8,657 bases of DNA from an uncultured Ruminococcus sp. Lineage in GTDB: Bacteria > Bacillota_A > Clostridia > Oscillospirales > Ruminococcaceae. The notes below the pieces were generated by a model. It ran no database searches. It was not told the DNA's origin and was given only the letters and a program-made list of their open reading frames with translations. Both the position numbers and the translations under genes were made by a program. The stretch is taken from positions 1 to 8,657 of the forward strand of contig CACZPE010000039.1 in assembly GCA_902782875.1 (NCBI GenBank). The letters are read 5' to 3'. Each line of letters starts with the position of its first letter. The first letter of the stretch is position 1. Of the stretch, positions 1-5,890 are shown one piece after another.

Positions 1-810
1 ACGTACTTCATCCGCCGTAAGGTCCTTTATCTGTGTGAGCACTTCCTTGTCGGGGATGATCTCATCGGGAGAGAGGGGGTCCATGCCGTGCTTTATCTCA
101 TATCCGTCGGGGAATCCGTCTTCGTCGCAGTCGCCGTCGTACGGATTAGTGCCGTACCTGTATTCCTCGAGATTTGTGAGCCCGTCCAGTTCAAGATCGG
201 CGAGGTCATCCGGATCGTCTATGTCGTGAAAAGTGTTTGAGTATCTTTTCAGCGGATCGGTGCCAAGAACCTGGAGCTCATACTTGTCGGGCAGTCCGTC
301 GCCGTCAGTGTCTGAATTGAAGCGGTCGGACCCTCCGGTTACCTCATCGAAATCGCTCAGACCGTCACCGTCGGAATCCTTCTCCTCTGATTTGAGACCG
401 CTGTTCTCCGTCTTATGCATAACGATATCCTCAGACATATCGCTCTCGCCGTCTGATATTCTCTCAACGCAGAATATCATCTCTTTTTTGAGCTTTGATT
501 TTTTCAGCGGGAAGGAGTATTCGGATACGCCCGTTACTTCATCAACTATCCTGTTGTTGTCGCTCTTTATGATTATCCTGTAGCTGTCAGCGCCCTCTTC
601 ATCGACCCATTCGAGCTTCATGGTCTCTTTTTTTGTGCTGTAGCGCCCCCATGCGAAGAATTCGGGCTTGTCGGGATCGCGGGACGGAGCCGCGCTCGCA
701 GTCTGTGAGATACTGTCAGTCTGTTCGGCTGCAGCCGCAGGGGAGGCGGCATGATCTGCACAGCCTGTAAGGAGTGTGATTACGGAGATCATGAGTATCA
801 GCTTTTTCAT
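1..810 (-). CDS. Lipoprotein with thrombospondin type 3-like Ca-binding repeats, C-terminus missing
   Basis: The reading frame is open from ATG at 810 to the window edge without a stop, giving 270 residues of a longer protein. Residues 1-17 form a lipoprotein signal: a KK start, a hydrophobic stretch and the lipobox LLTGC with Cys17. A low-complexity Ala/Ser/Gln/Thr linker follows (18-45). Residues about 48-135 look like a fibronectin III-like beta domain (weak, from the WxxxxGADSYRI pattern). From 145 there are acidic calcium-loop repeats: DSDGDGLSD (145-153), DTDGDGLPD (167-175), a degenerate DLELDGLTN (205-213) and DCDEDGFPD (227-235), several followed by a GTDP/GTNP-type turn. These match thrombospondin type 3 repeats, and dockerin loops are a more distant alternative. 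An AAGGAGG site at 818-824 lies 7 nt before the start. The gene begins 27 nt after the GH9 stop, so the two are probably co-transcribed. The protein should be anchored outside the membrane. The missing part may carry the functional domain, so its role is unknown. Confidence 0.85.
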   Translation of the reverse strand, partial: MKKLILMISVITLLTGCADHAASPAAAAEQTDSISQTASAAPSRDPDKPEFFAWGRYSTKKETMKLEWVDEEGADSYRIIIKSDNNRIVDEVTGVSEYSFPLKKSKLKKEMIFCVERISDGESDMSEDIVMHKTENSGLKSEEKDSDGDGLSDFDEVTGGSDRFNSDTDGDGLPDKYELQVLGTDPLKRYSNTFHDIDDPDDLADLELDGLTNLEEYRYGTNPYDGDCDEDGFPDGYEIKHGMDPLSPDEIIPDKEVLTQIKDLTADEVR

Positions 811-837
811 ATCGAAGCCTCCTTGTGGTCAGATGTG

Positions 838-2478
838 TTATCTGCAGAGATATCCCAGTACGAATACCGCAGGGGAATTCCAGTATATAGTGATCTCATT
901 GAGTGAATAACTGCTTGCATCATCGGCATAGCATTTCATCGGGGGAGTGCCCTCCGCTATTACCTCGCGTGCAAACGGGTCTGCGGGGCGGCTGTTGGGG
1001 CCGCCTGCCACCATACCGGGGATACATTCGTCTATGCCGTCTGCAAAGGCAGGGCGCAGATGCGGATAGTTGCAGCGAAATTCCCCGATGCCTGTGATAT
1101 AGCTGATGCCGAGTGCATTCACACCGAGCAGGTAGTGCAGCTGTGAGGCGATGTATTCCCTGTTGTCCGTGCCGTTCATATATTCATCCGCCGCAAGTAT
1201 CATGCCGTTTTTCATAACGTTCATATTGCTGCCCCAGCAGTAGTCATAGGTGCGCATGGCGGTATGATAACCGCTGTTGTCCGCGGCCTTTCTCAGCTGT
1301 GCGGCCTTTTTTTCAAAGGCTTCCTCTATGCGTACGGAGAATGCGGCATCCTTCTCATAAGTGCCCAGCATATACGACAGTGAGCCCAGACCGCCTGTTT
1401 CGCCGTATCCCATCGCAGTAAGGTCCGATACCTTCTCAGAGATACCGAGCATCATATCCTGATACTTTTTGTCCCCTGTGGCGGAGTACATGGAAGCATA
1501 GGCCCAGTACCTGTTTGATATATCGTCCCGCTCCCAGTAGCCGCCGGTATTGCAGCCCTCGGGATTTGTGAAGTTTATGAATTCAGGGTTGGATATAAGC
1601 CATGCGGCGGCTTTCTCCGCGGTGCTTATCAGCCTGTCGGCAAAGCCCGGGTCATATGCCCTGTATATCCCCGCTGCAAGGGCGCATACAGCGGCAAGGT
1701 CCGCTGTCGCCATGGAAGAGGTATGGAATACATACAGCTGTTCCTTATCGTCCTCGGGCATGATGAACGGGGCGTGCATGGCGGTTGTCACCTTGTGATA
1801 CGCGCTGCCGTCCGCTGCCTGCATCTTCATGAGCCAGAGGAGCTCGTATCTGCATTCAGAGAGTATATCGGGCATATTTTCCTTCGGTATGTTCATATCC
1901 TGTCTGTCAAATGCCTGAGGATACATCCTGTACGCGAGCAGAAGATGTGCTGCCGCCACTGCCCCTGCGGTCACATAGCGGCCGTAGTCGCCTGCATCGT
2001 GCCATCCGCCGCGCACATCGAGTGATATTCCGTGATCGTCCCACAGTACGGCCTTTTCGGTATGACACTCATTATGGGTGTATACCCCTGCATAGCGTTC
2101 TTCAAGGGCACAGCCGCAGCGAAGAAAGTAGAATGCCTTCAGGGTGCTGTCAAGCACAGGGGAGTATACCCCGTTTCTGATATCAAAAGCCGCAGAGGTC
2201 ATGCCGCCTGCTGTTATGCGGTATCTGCCCTCTATGTCAAAGTCTGTGAAATCAGCGGTATATACATCATCGCCCGACTGCTCGTCATAGCCGTGATGAT
2301 ATGTTTTTCCCGTGAAGACTATATTCCCGTTCATATCCGTCACCGCGAATGAATCGCATTCAGACGGTATCACTGCTGTCTTGCGGCTTTTAGGCTCATA
2401 TCCCGCCTGATCGGTGAATATCCCGAAGGGGGTGGTTCTTATCTGCGAAGGATCTCTGTCAAAATATTTTCTGTCCAT
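838..2478 (-). CDS. Glycoside hydrolase family 9, probable cytoplasmic cellodextrinase
   Basis: This 546-residue protein is a complete GH9 enzyme. Residues about 18-100 are the N-terminal Ig-like (CelD_N) domain, opening with the typical DQAGYEP segment. The (alpha/alpha)6 catalytic domain follows. It shows the GGWHDAGDYGRYV motif (157-169), whose D161 and D164 are the expected base/water-coordinating aspartates. It also has the conserved HNECHT segment near 135-140, a PGMVAGGPN loop, and the C-terminal NEITIYWNSPAVF motif in which E528 is the expected proton donor. All catalytic residues are present. There is no signal peptide, no carbohydrate-binding module and no dockerin, so the enzyme should act in the cytoplasm. 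GH9 enzymes hydrolyse beta-1,4-glucans by inversion. A cytoplasmic form of this size recalls the Butyrivibrio cellodextrinase Ced1 (from memory), suggesting it cleaves imported cellodextrins. Its exact substrate is inferred; related intracellular GH9 enzymes act on other beta-glucosides. AAGAGG at 2486-2491 precedes the start by 7 nt. Confidence 0.93.
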   Translation of the reverse strand: MDRKYFDRDPSQIRTTPFGIFTDQAGYEPKSRKTAVIPSECDSFAVTDMNGNIVFTGKTYHHGYDEQSGDDVYTADFTDFDIEGRYRITAGGMTSAAFDIRNGVYSPVLDSTLKAFYFLRCGCALEERYAGVYTHNECHTEKAVLWDDHGISLDVRGGWHDAGDYGRYVTAGAVAAAHLLLAYRMYPQAFDRQDMNIPKENMPDILSECRYELLWLMKMQAADGSAYHKVTTAMHAPFIMPEDDKEQLYVFHTSSMATADLAAVCALAAGIYRAYDPGFADRLISTAEKAAAWLISNPEFINFTNPEGCNTGGYWERDDISNRYWAYASMYSATGDKKYQDMMLGISEKVSDLTAMGYGETGGLGSLSYMLGTYEKDAAFSVRIEEAFEKKAAQLRKAADNSGYHTAMRTYDYCWGSNMNVMKNGMILAADEYMNGTDNREYIASQLHYLLGVNALGISYITGIGEFRCNYPHLRPAFADGIDECIPGMVAGGPNSRPADPFAREVIAEGTPPMKCYADDASSYSLNEITIYWNSPAVFVLGYLCR

Positions 2479-2510
2479 GTCAGTACCTCTTGAAATTTAT
2501 GCATTTGTGT

Positions 2511-2541
2511 GTTATACTTTCAAAAATGATGATGTCGTCAG
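2511..2541 (-). promoter_or_regulatory. Possible weak promoter before the GH9 gene
   Basis: On the minus strand TATAAC (2511-2516) could be a -10 box, with CTGACG (2536-2541) as a -35 box at a long 19-nt spacing. It lies in the 59-nt gap between the 75-residue gene and the GH9 start. The match is poor, so read-through from upstream is equally likely. Confidence 0.2.
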
Positions 2542-2765
2542 TATATGCGTGTGATCTCGTCCTCGCTTATGTCATACATATCCATAAAGCTTTCAAGATC
2601 ATCACGGCCTGTAATAAGCATGATATCCTCAAATCTGCCCGTGGACACATCCCTGAATCCCGCCACCTGCTCGCCTGTGCATATGGAGCACCTCAGCGCG
2701 GGGCGGAGCTTTTCCCTGTCAAAGGATCGCTTTTCGGGCTTTTTCTTCCTGTTGAATATACTCAT
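2538..2765 (-). CDS. Small conserved-looking protein with CxxC pair, unknown function
   Basis: This 75-residue protein has a basic N-terminus (NRKKKPEKR, residues 5-13), then LRCSICTGEQVAGF with Cys26 and Cys29, and an acidic C-terminal half ending in DISEDEITRIY. I recognise the general type, short Clostridia proteins with an RCSICTGEQVAGF-like core, but know no established function. The single CxxC could bind a metal as a half-site in a dimer, or be redox active; this is inference. A good ribosome binding site, GGGAGG at 2771-2776, sits 5 nt before ATG and supports it as a real gene. There is no signal peptide or membrane segment. It is the first gene before the GH9 enzyme (59 nt downstream) and diverges from the deaminase with only 29 nt between start codons. 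Confidence 0.8.
   Translation of the reverse strand: MSIFNRKKKPEKRSFDREKLRPALRCSICTGEQVAGFRDVSTGRFEDIMLITGRDDLESFMDMYDISEDEITRIY
2757..2762 (+). promoter_or_regulatory. Possible -10 box for the deaminase gene
   Basis: TATACT on the plus strand differs from TATAAT at one base. It would start a transcript near 2769, about 26 nt before the deaminase ATG and just upstream of its ribosome binding site. No convincing -35 box lies 16-19 nt upstream. The site falls on the first codons of the divergent 75-residue gene, the only place it could be given the 29-nt gap. Confidence 0.3.
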
Positions 2766-2794
2766 GATATCCTCCCGTAGGAAAGGAGATTTTT

Positions 2795-3244
2795 ATGAAC
2801 GGATATATGAAGCTTGCTGCGGATGAGGCGCGCAAGGGGATAAGAGCACATCACGGCGGGCCCTTCGGCGCTGTTATAGTCAAGGACGGCACTGTTATCG
2901 GAAGGGGACACAACGAGGTCATACACCGCAATGACCCTACCTGTCACGGCGAAATGATGGCGATACACGATGCCTGCAGCAATATCGGCAGCTTTGATCT
3001 GTCGGGCTGCGAGATATATACCACGGCAGAGCCGTGCCCGATGTGCCTCGGTGCGATACTCTGGGCCAATATCGGCAGGGTGTTCTACGGCTGTACCGTC
3101 AGTGATACCGACAGTATCGGCTTTCGCGACGGCCGCTTCTATGAGATAACGTCGGGCGAGAAGGACTTTCTCGTTATGACCGACCGCGATGAGTGTCTTG
3201 AGATATTTGAGGAATACTCCTCGGGTGTGCACGAGAATTACTGA
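2795..3244 (+). CDS. Guanine deaminase-type nucleoside/base deaminase
   Basis: This is a 149-residue cytidine deaminase-superfamily enzyme, close to the usual length of GuaD-type guanine deaminases (about 150-160). The zinc site is complete: His51 in HGE (51-53) with Glu53 as proton shuttle, and PCPMC (80-84) supplying Cys81 and Cys84. The segment YTTAEPCPMCLGAILWA and the later VFYGC...DSIGF...FYEI pattern fit GuaD better than tRNA adenosine deaminase TadA. HGE replaces the commoner HAE, which I believe is tolerated in Clostridia homologues. The expected reaction is guanine plus water to xanthine and ammonia in the cytosol, as part of purine salvage or nitrogen scavenging. Cytosine or another nucleobase remains possible. 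A strong ribosome binding site, AAAGGAGA (2782-2789), precedes the ATG. It is the only plus-strand gene here. Its TGA overlaps the end of rmuC by 7 nt, and no terminator is visible after it. Confidence 0.85.
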   Translation: MNGYMKLAADEARKGIRAHHGGPFGAVIVKDGTVIGRGHNEVIHRNDPTCHGEMMAIHDACSNIGSFDLSGCEIYTTAEPCPMCLGAILWANIGRVFYGCTVSDTDSIGFRDGRFYEITSGEKDFLVMTDRDECLEIFEEYSSGVHENY

Positions 3245-4614
3245 TCCTGTATTTCGGGGAGCTCTTCGGCTGTGACTGAGCTCAGCGCCCTGTTTATCGC
3301 ATTTGTGCGTGTGCCCACAAGCTTCGACAGATCCTCTTCCGTCTGCTTGAGTCGTTTCTGGGCGCTTTCGAGGGTCGTGCCGAATGCGGCAAATTCCTTT
3401 TTCGCATTTTCGAGCACCTTTTGTATCTCTGCGCTCTTCTGCTGTATCTTCAGCGTCTGGAAGCCCATCCTGAGGCTGCTCAGCATCGCCGCCATAGTGG
3501 AGGGCCCCGCGATATTCACCCTGTAGCTGCGCTGCAGCTCATCGGTTATGCCGAGCCTTGCCACCTCGGAGTAGAGCCCCTCCGACGGCAGGAACATTAT
3601 CGCAAAGTCGGTGGTATGCGGCGGCATGATATATTTGGTACTTATGCTCTTTGCCTCGTCCTTGACGGTGGCAATGAGCTTTTTTCTGCGTTCTGCCGCC
3701 TCTGCGGCATCGCCCGAGTCAACAGCGTCGATAAGTGCGGTATATGTATCGCTGGGGAATTTCGCATCTATCGGAAGATATACGGGCTCGCCGTCCGCTC
3801 CCGGCAGCTTTACCGCAAAATCCACTCTCTTGTCATTGCCGTTGATATCTGCCTGTATAAGATACTGCTGGGGAGCGAGTATATCCGAAAGTATCGCTTC
3901 AAGCTGCGTCTCGCCGAAATTGCCGCGTGTCTTGACGTTTGACAGCACCTTTTTCAGGTCGGTGACATTTGCCGCAACGCTCTGCATCTCGCCTAAGCCC
4001 TTTGATACGCTCATGAGCTGCTCGCTCACGGTCTTGAAGGATTCGTTTATGCGCTTGTCAAGGGATTCCTGTAGCTTTTCGTTCACGGTGCCGTTTATTT
4101 TTTCAAGGCTCTCGCTGTTCTCGCGCCTGAGCTTTTCCATATTCGTGCTTATCATCTCAAGCTGGTTTTTCTGCTCCTCGCGCAGACTGTTGCCGAGCTC
4201 CGTAACGCTTTTTGTAAGGCCGCTTGTCAGCGAATCGAGCCTGCTGTTGAGGGAGGTCTGCATCTTTTCGGTGACTATGGAGCGTATCTCCGCGATGCCG
4301 TCCATGTTGTCCCTTTTCATCGATGCCATATCGCCCGAAAGGCCGTCGAGCCTTGCAAGTGTGGTCTCGCGCAGGTTCTTCTGCTCTGTGACGATGTTTC
4401 TGCCGAGAAGCTCCACGTTCTGACGCATATTCTCGTTCATGCTGCTGTTCTGCGTGCCTATCAGCTCCGAAAGCCCCCTGCGCCCCGTGTCGAGATAATC
4501 CTTAAGACGTAGTATCTGCTCATCGGATGAGCCCCTGAGCCTTGTCAGAAGCAGCACTATCACGACGATGAGAAGCAGTATATTTATCACACCGATAACG
4601 ATAAGTATTTCCAT
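3238..4614 (-). CDS. rmuC: RmuC family putative nuclease/recombination-limiting protein
   Basis: I place the start at ATG 4614, giving 458 residues. The frame extends upstream to 4707, but that part lacks RmuC-like sequence and lies inside the HD gene. Residues 2-24 are a single hydrophobic helix, a likely membrane anchor. Residues about 25-220 are a long coiled coil rich in Glu, Lys, Ser and Leu heptads. The RmuC domain follows, with RGNFGE (230-235), VDFAVKLP (264-271) and LPIDAKFP (280-287). D265, D283 and K285 fit a PD-(D/E)xK-type nuclease core. C-terminal residues about 385-440 are another helical, coiled-coil region. RmuC in E. coli limits DNA inversion and recombination at short repeats; its biochemical activity is not firmly established. 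The start overlaps the HD-gene stop by one base (TAATG), implying translational coupling. The weak AAGGA upstream agrees with that. Its stop overlaps the convergent deaminase. Confidence 0.92.
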   Translation of the reverse strand: MEILIVIGVINILLLIVVIVLLLTRLRGSSDEQILRLKDYLDTGRRGLSELIGTQNSSMNENMRQNVELLGRNIVTEQKNLRETTLARLDGLSGDMASMKRDNMDGIAEIRSIVTEKMQTSLNSRLDSLTSGLTKSVTELGNSLREEQKNQLEMISTNMEKLRRENSESLEKINGTVNEKLQESLDKRINESFKTVSEQLMSVSKGLGEMQSVAANVTDLKKVLSNVKTRGNFGETQLEAILSDILAPQQYLIQADINGNDKRVDFAVKLPGADGEPVYLPIDAKFPSDTYTALIDAVDSGDAAEAAERRKKLIATVKDEAKSISTKYIMPPHTTDFAIMFLPSEGLYSEVARLGITDELQRSYRVNIAGPSTMAAMLSSLRMGFQTLKIQQKSAEIQKVLENAKKEFAAFGTTLESAQKRLKQTEEDLSKLVGTRTNAINRALSSVTAEELPEIQDQ

Positions 4615-5360
4615 TATCCGTTTTTCCTTTTCATAAACTGAGCTGTTGTCTGCCGCAGCGCACTCTCCTTGTCTATGCCAGCAAGACGCAGCTTGTGAGC
4701 ATAGCAAAGAGCCTCTTCCGCCTTTTCCTGCGGTATGCCCGCATCAGCGATATCCTCCGCTGTGACATAGGGCCTTGCCATTATCTTCGTATATTCCTCA
4801 TATCTCTTTATCAGAAAATCCTCATAGGATACAGGGGGAATCTTTCCGATGCCGTCGCAGACAGCCAGCTGTATAAGATCATAGGGGGCCGCCGCACGGT
4901 AAAACAGCCTGTTTGTCTTTTTAAGGCGCGATCCTGCCGCCGCCATTATATTAGGCTCCATATGAAGCTCTGTCATATTCAGAACGTATCTGCGGATATC
5001 ATCGTCCGCACCGATGCGCGACAGAAACTCCGATACTATCGGCAGTCCCTGTGTCTCGTGACCGAGCGCGTGTATCACGCCGTCGGTCTCTGTGGTGCAC
5101 ACCGCCTTGCCCATATCGTGACAAAGTGCGGAGAGCATGAAGCCGAGGGGCTCTGATACGATATCACGGAGCTTTGCGGCTTCATCGGTCACCATCAGGG
5201 TATGCACGAATGCATCGCCCTCTGCATGATGCTTTGCAGACTGCTTTACGCCGATGAGAGCGGCAAGCTCACTGTAGCGGTCCTTGTTCGCAGACAGGTA
5301 TACAGACGGTGTGTCACTGAAAAGCGCATCCTCCAGCGCGGTATCAGATAATCTGTACAT
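4614..5360 (-). CDS. HD-domain phosphohydrolase resembling headless CCA-adding enzyme
   Basis: The chosen start is ATG 5360, giving 248 residues, because AAAAAGGA (5369-5376) lies 8 nt upstream. The in-frame ATG at 5369 overlaps that site and is less likely. HD-superfamily metal ligands are visible: His53 in EGDAFVHTLMV, His81-Asp82 in LCHDMGK, His97/His101 nearby and Asp169 in AVCDG. The EGDxxxHTL pattern and the tail VTAEDIADAGIPQEKAEEAL (199-218) resemble the HD and C-terminal body/tail region of bacterial CCA-adding tRNA nucleotidyltransferases. The N-terminal polymerase head is absent. In E. coli CCA protein this domain has phosphatase, 2'-nucleotidase and 2',3'-cyclic phosphodiesterase activity, so a nucleotide or RNA-end phosphohydrolase role is inferred here. 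There is no signal peptide, so it is cytosolic. The start lies within the end of the cysteine-protease gene (17-nt overlap) and the stop overlaps rmuC, so the three are probably translated together. Confidence 0.85.
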   Translation of the reverse strand: MYRLSDTALEDALFSDTPSVYLSANKDRYSELAALIGVKQSAKHHAEGDAFVHTLMVTDEAAKLRDIVSEPLGFMLSALCHDMGKAVCTTETDGVIHALGHETQGLPIVSEFLSRIGADDDIRRYVLNMTELHMEPNIMAAAGSRLKKTNRLFYRAAAPYDLIQLAVCDGIGKIPPVSYEDFLIKRYEEYTKIMARPYVTAEDIADAGIPQEKAEEALCYAHKLRLAGIDKESALRQTTAQFMKRKNG

Positions 5361-5718
5361 GAGGGTCATCCTTTTTGAGTGTCCAGTAATACTTTCGCCT
5401 GCATTCGGGAAAATCGTCCATAACGCCGTGCTCGGGATCGTAGAACACGCCGTCGGCATACAGCGACCAGTGCCAGCATCGGGGCGTTTCCAGGCTAAGC
5501 AGGCACAACGAGGGGAGATCACCCCTGTTCTGTGCTTCCTTCCTCTCGTCGGATATATATATGCCGTATGATCTGAATGTATCTTTCATCTCTCTGAGTG
5601 TGGTCTCCCTGTCGTTGTCCAGAAGACGGACTATTTCGTCCACATCCGTCTCCAGTACCATGGCAAGCACTGCCTGACCGCACTGCAGGTCTGTCGGTTC
5701 GTGTATATATTTTATCAT
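5344..5718 (-). CDS. Small C39/papain-like cysteine protease-fold protein
   Basis: This 124-residue protein shows the layout of a minimal C39-like peptidase. DLQCGQAVLAM near the N-terminus carries Gln12 (oxyanion hole) and Cys13 (nucleophile). HWSLYADGVFYDPEHG carries His83 and, in the YDP turn, Asp94. Spacing and order (Q-C, then H, then D) match the family, and C39-type domains are usually about 130-150 residues, so this is close to the bare core. There is no signal peptide, membrane segment or attached transporter, so it should be a free cytosolic protein. It is therefore unlike the ABC-fused bacteriocin leader peptidases. Its substrate is unknown, and a non-proteolytic role such as amide hydrolysis or transglutamination cannot be excluded. 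AAGGAG at 5725-5730 lies 6 nt before ATG. It is the first gene of the operon from the promoter at 5748-5776 and overlaps the HD gene by 17 nt. Confidence 0.8.
   Translation of the reverse strand: MIKYIHEPTDLQCGQAVLAMVLETDVDEIVRLLDNDRETTLREMKDTFRSYGIYISDERKEAQNRGDLPSLCLLSLETPRCWHWSLYADGVFYDPEHGVMDDFPECRRKYYWTLKKDDPHVQII
5369..5376 (-). promoter_or_regulatory. Ribosome binding site that fixes the HD-gene start
   Basis: AAAAAGGA on the minus strand lies 8 nt before ATG 5360 and touches the alternative ATG at 5369. This favours the shorter HD protein. The site lies inside the coding end of the upstream cysteine-protease gene. Confidence 0.6.
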
Positions 5719-5747
5719 GTGCTGCTCCTTTATGCATATCAGAGTAT

Positions 5748-5776
5748 ATTATACCACGCCCGGGCGAAAATTACAA
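5748..5776 (-). promoter_or_regulatory. SigA-type promoter of the protease/HD/rmuC operon
   Basis: On the minus strand TATAAT (5748-5753) is a perfect -10 box preceded by TGG, giving an extended -10 (TGnTATAAT). TTGTAA (5771-5776) is a 4-of-6 -35 box at the ideal 17-nt spacing. The predicted transcript starts near 5741, about 22 nt before the first ATG and just upstream of its AAGGAG site. Confidence 0.75.
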
Positions 5777-5792
5777 CCTTATATGTACCATA

Positions 5793-5808
5793 TTTTGTCA
5801 ACAAAATG
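5793..5808. promoter_or_regulatory. 16-bp inverted repeat upstream of the protease operon
   Basis: ATTTTGT and ACAAAAT form perfect 7-bp arms around a 2-bp CA centre. On the minus strand the centre reads TTGACA, a consensus -35 box with no well-placed -10 at 16-18 nt. The palindrome sits 17 nt upstream of the recognisable -35 box, so it could be an operator or activator site. AT-rich palindromes also arise by chance. Confidence 0.35.
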
Positions 5809-5818
5809 ATATCAGCAC

Positions 5819-5827
5819 TGTTATAAT
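5819..5827 (+). promoter_or_regulatory. Possible plus-strand extended -10 element
   Basis: TGTTATAAT on the plus strand is a perfect extended -10 box. The best -35 (TTGTCA at 5795-5800) is 21 nt away, too far. A start near 5834 would read through the hairpin at 5849-5890 and then antisense into the flavodoxin gene. No plus-strand gene lies downstream, so any product would be a short or antisense RNA. Confidence 0.25.
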
Positions 5828-5848
5828 CCGAGACGCATAAATCCGCAT

Positions 5849-5890
5849 AAACAATGGCCGCTCCCGTGCAGTACGGAAACGGCCTTGTTT
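5849..5890 (-). terminator. Rho-independent terminator after the flavodoxin gene
   Basis: Read on the minus strand, GGCCGTTTCCGT (5873-5884) pairs with ACGGGAGCGGCC (5856-5867) around an ACTGC loop, giving 12 continuous pairs that include two G-U pairs. AAACAA (5885-5890) then pairs with TTGTTT (5849-5854) past one bulged A, and the 3' side ends in TTGTTTATG. On the plus strand the same stem has a 3 x 3 region with two C-A mismatches, so it is a better terminator in the minus direction. The flavodoxin TAA shares its last base with the hairpin. Confidence 0.85.

Noticed and set aside
233..583. Plus-strand frames opposite the lipoprotein
   Set aside because: The minus strand gives a lipobox and calcium repeats in one continuous frame. 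The Ser/Pro-rich plus-strand product is the complement of its Asp/Gly/Glu codons.
145..705. Dockerin domain in the lipoprotein
   Set aside because: The DxDxDGxxD loops look dockerin-like, but the repeats are more numerous, unevenly spaced and followed by GTDP/GTNP turns, which suits thrombospondin type 3 repeats better.
2490..2523. Hairpin or terminator between the 75-residue gene and GH9
   Set aside because: Only TTGAAA and TTTCAA pair, with a loop of more than 20 nt and no GC-rich stem or T-tract.
3255..3290. Terminator after the deaminase
   Set aside because: GAGCTC copies and a CTGAGCTCAG palindrome occur here, but inside rmuC coding sequence and with no T-tract on the plus strand.
3611..4423. 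270-codon plus-strand open frame opposite rmuC
   Set aside because: It is exactly antisense to the coiled-coil and domain region of rmuC and rich in Ser, Leu and Phe as expected from the complement of Glu/Lys/Ser codons. No ribosome binding site or family pattern.
4615..4707. 31-residue N-terminal extension of RmuC
   Set aside because: It lies entirely within the HD-gene coding end, has no RmuC similarity, and would put cysteine-rich sequence before the membrane helix. TAATG coupling explains the shorter start.
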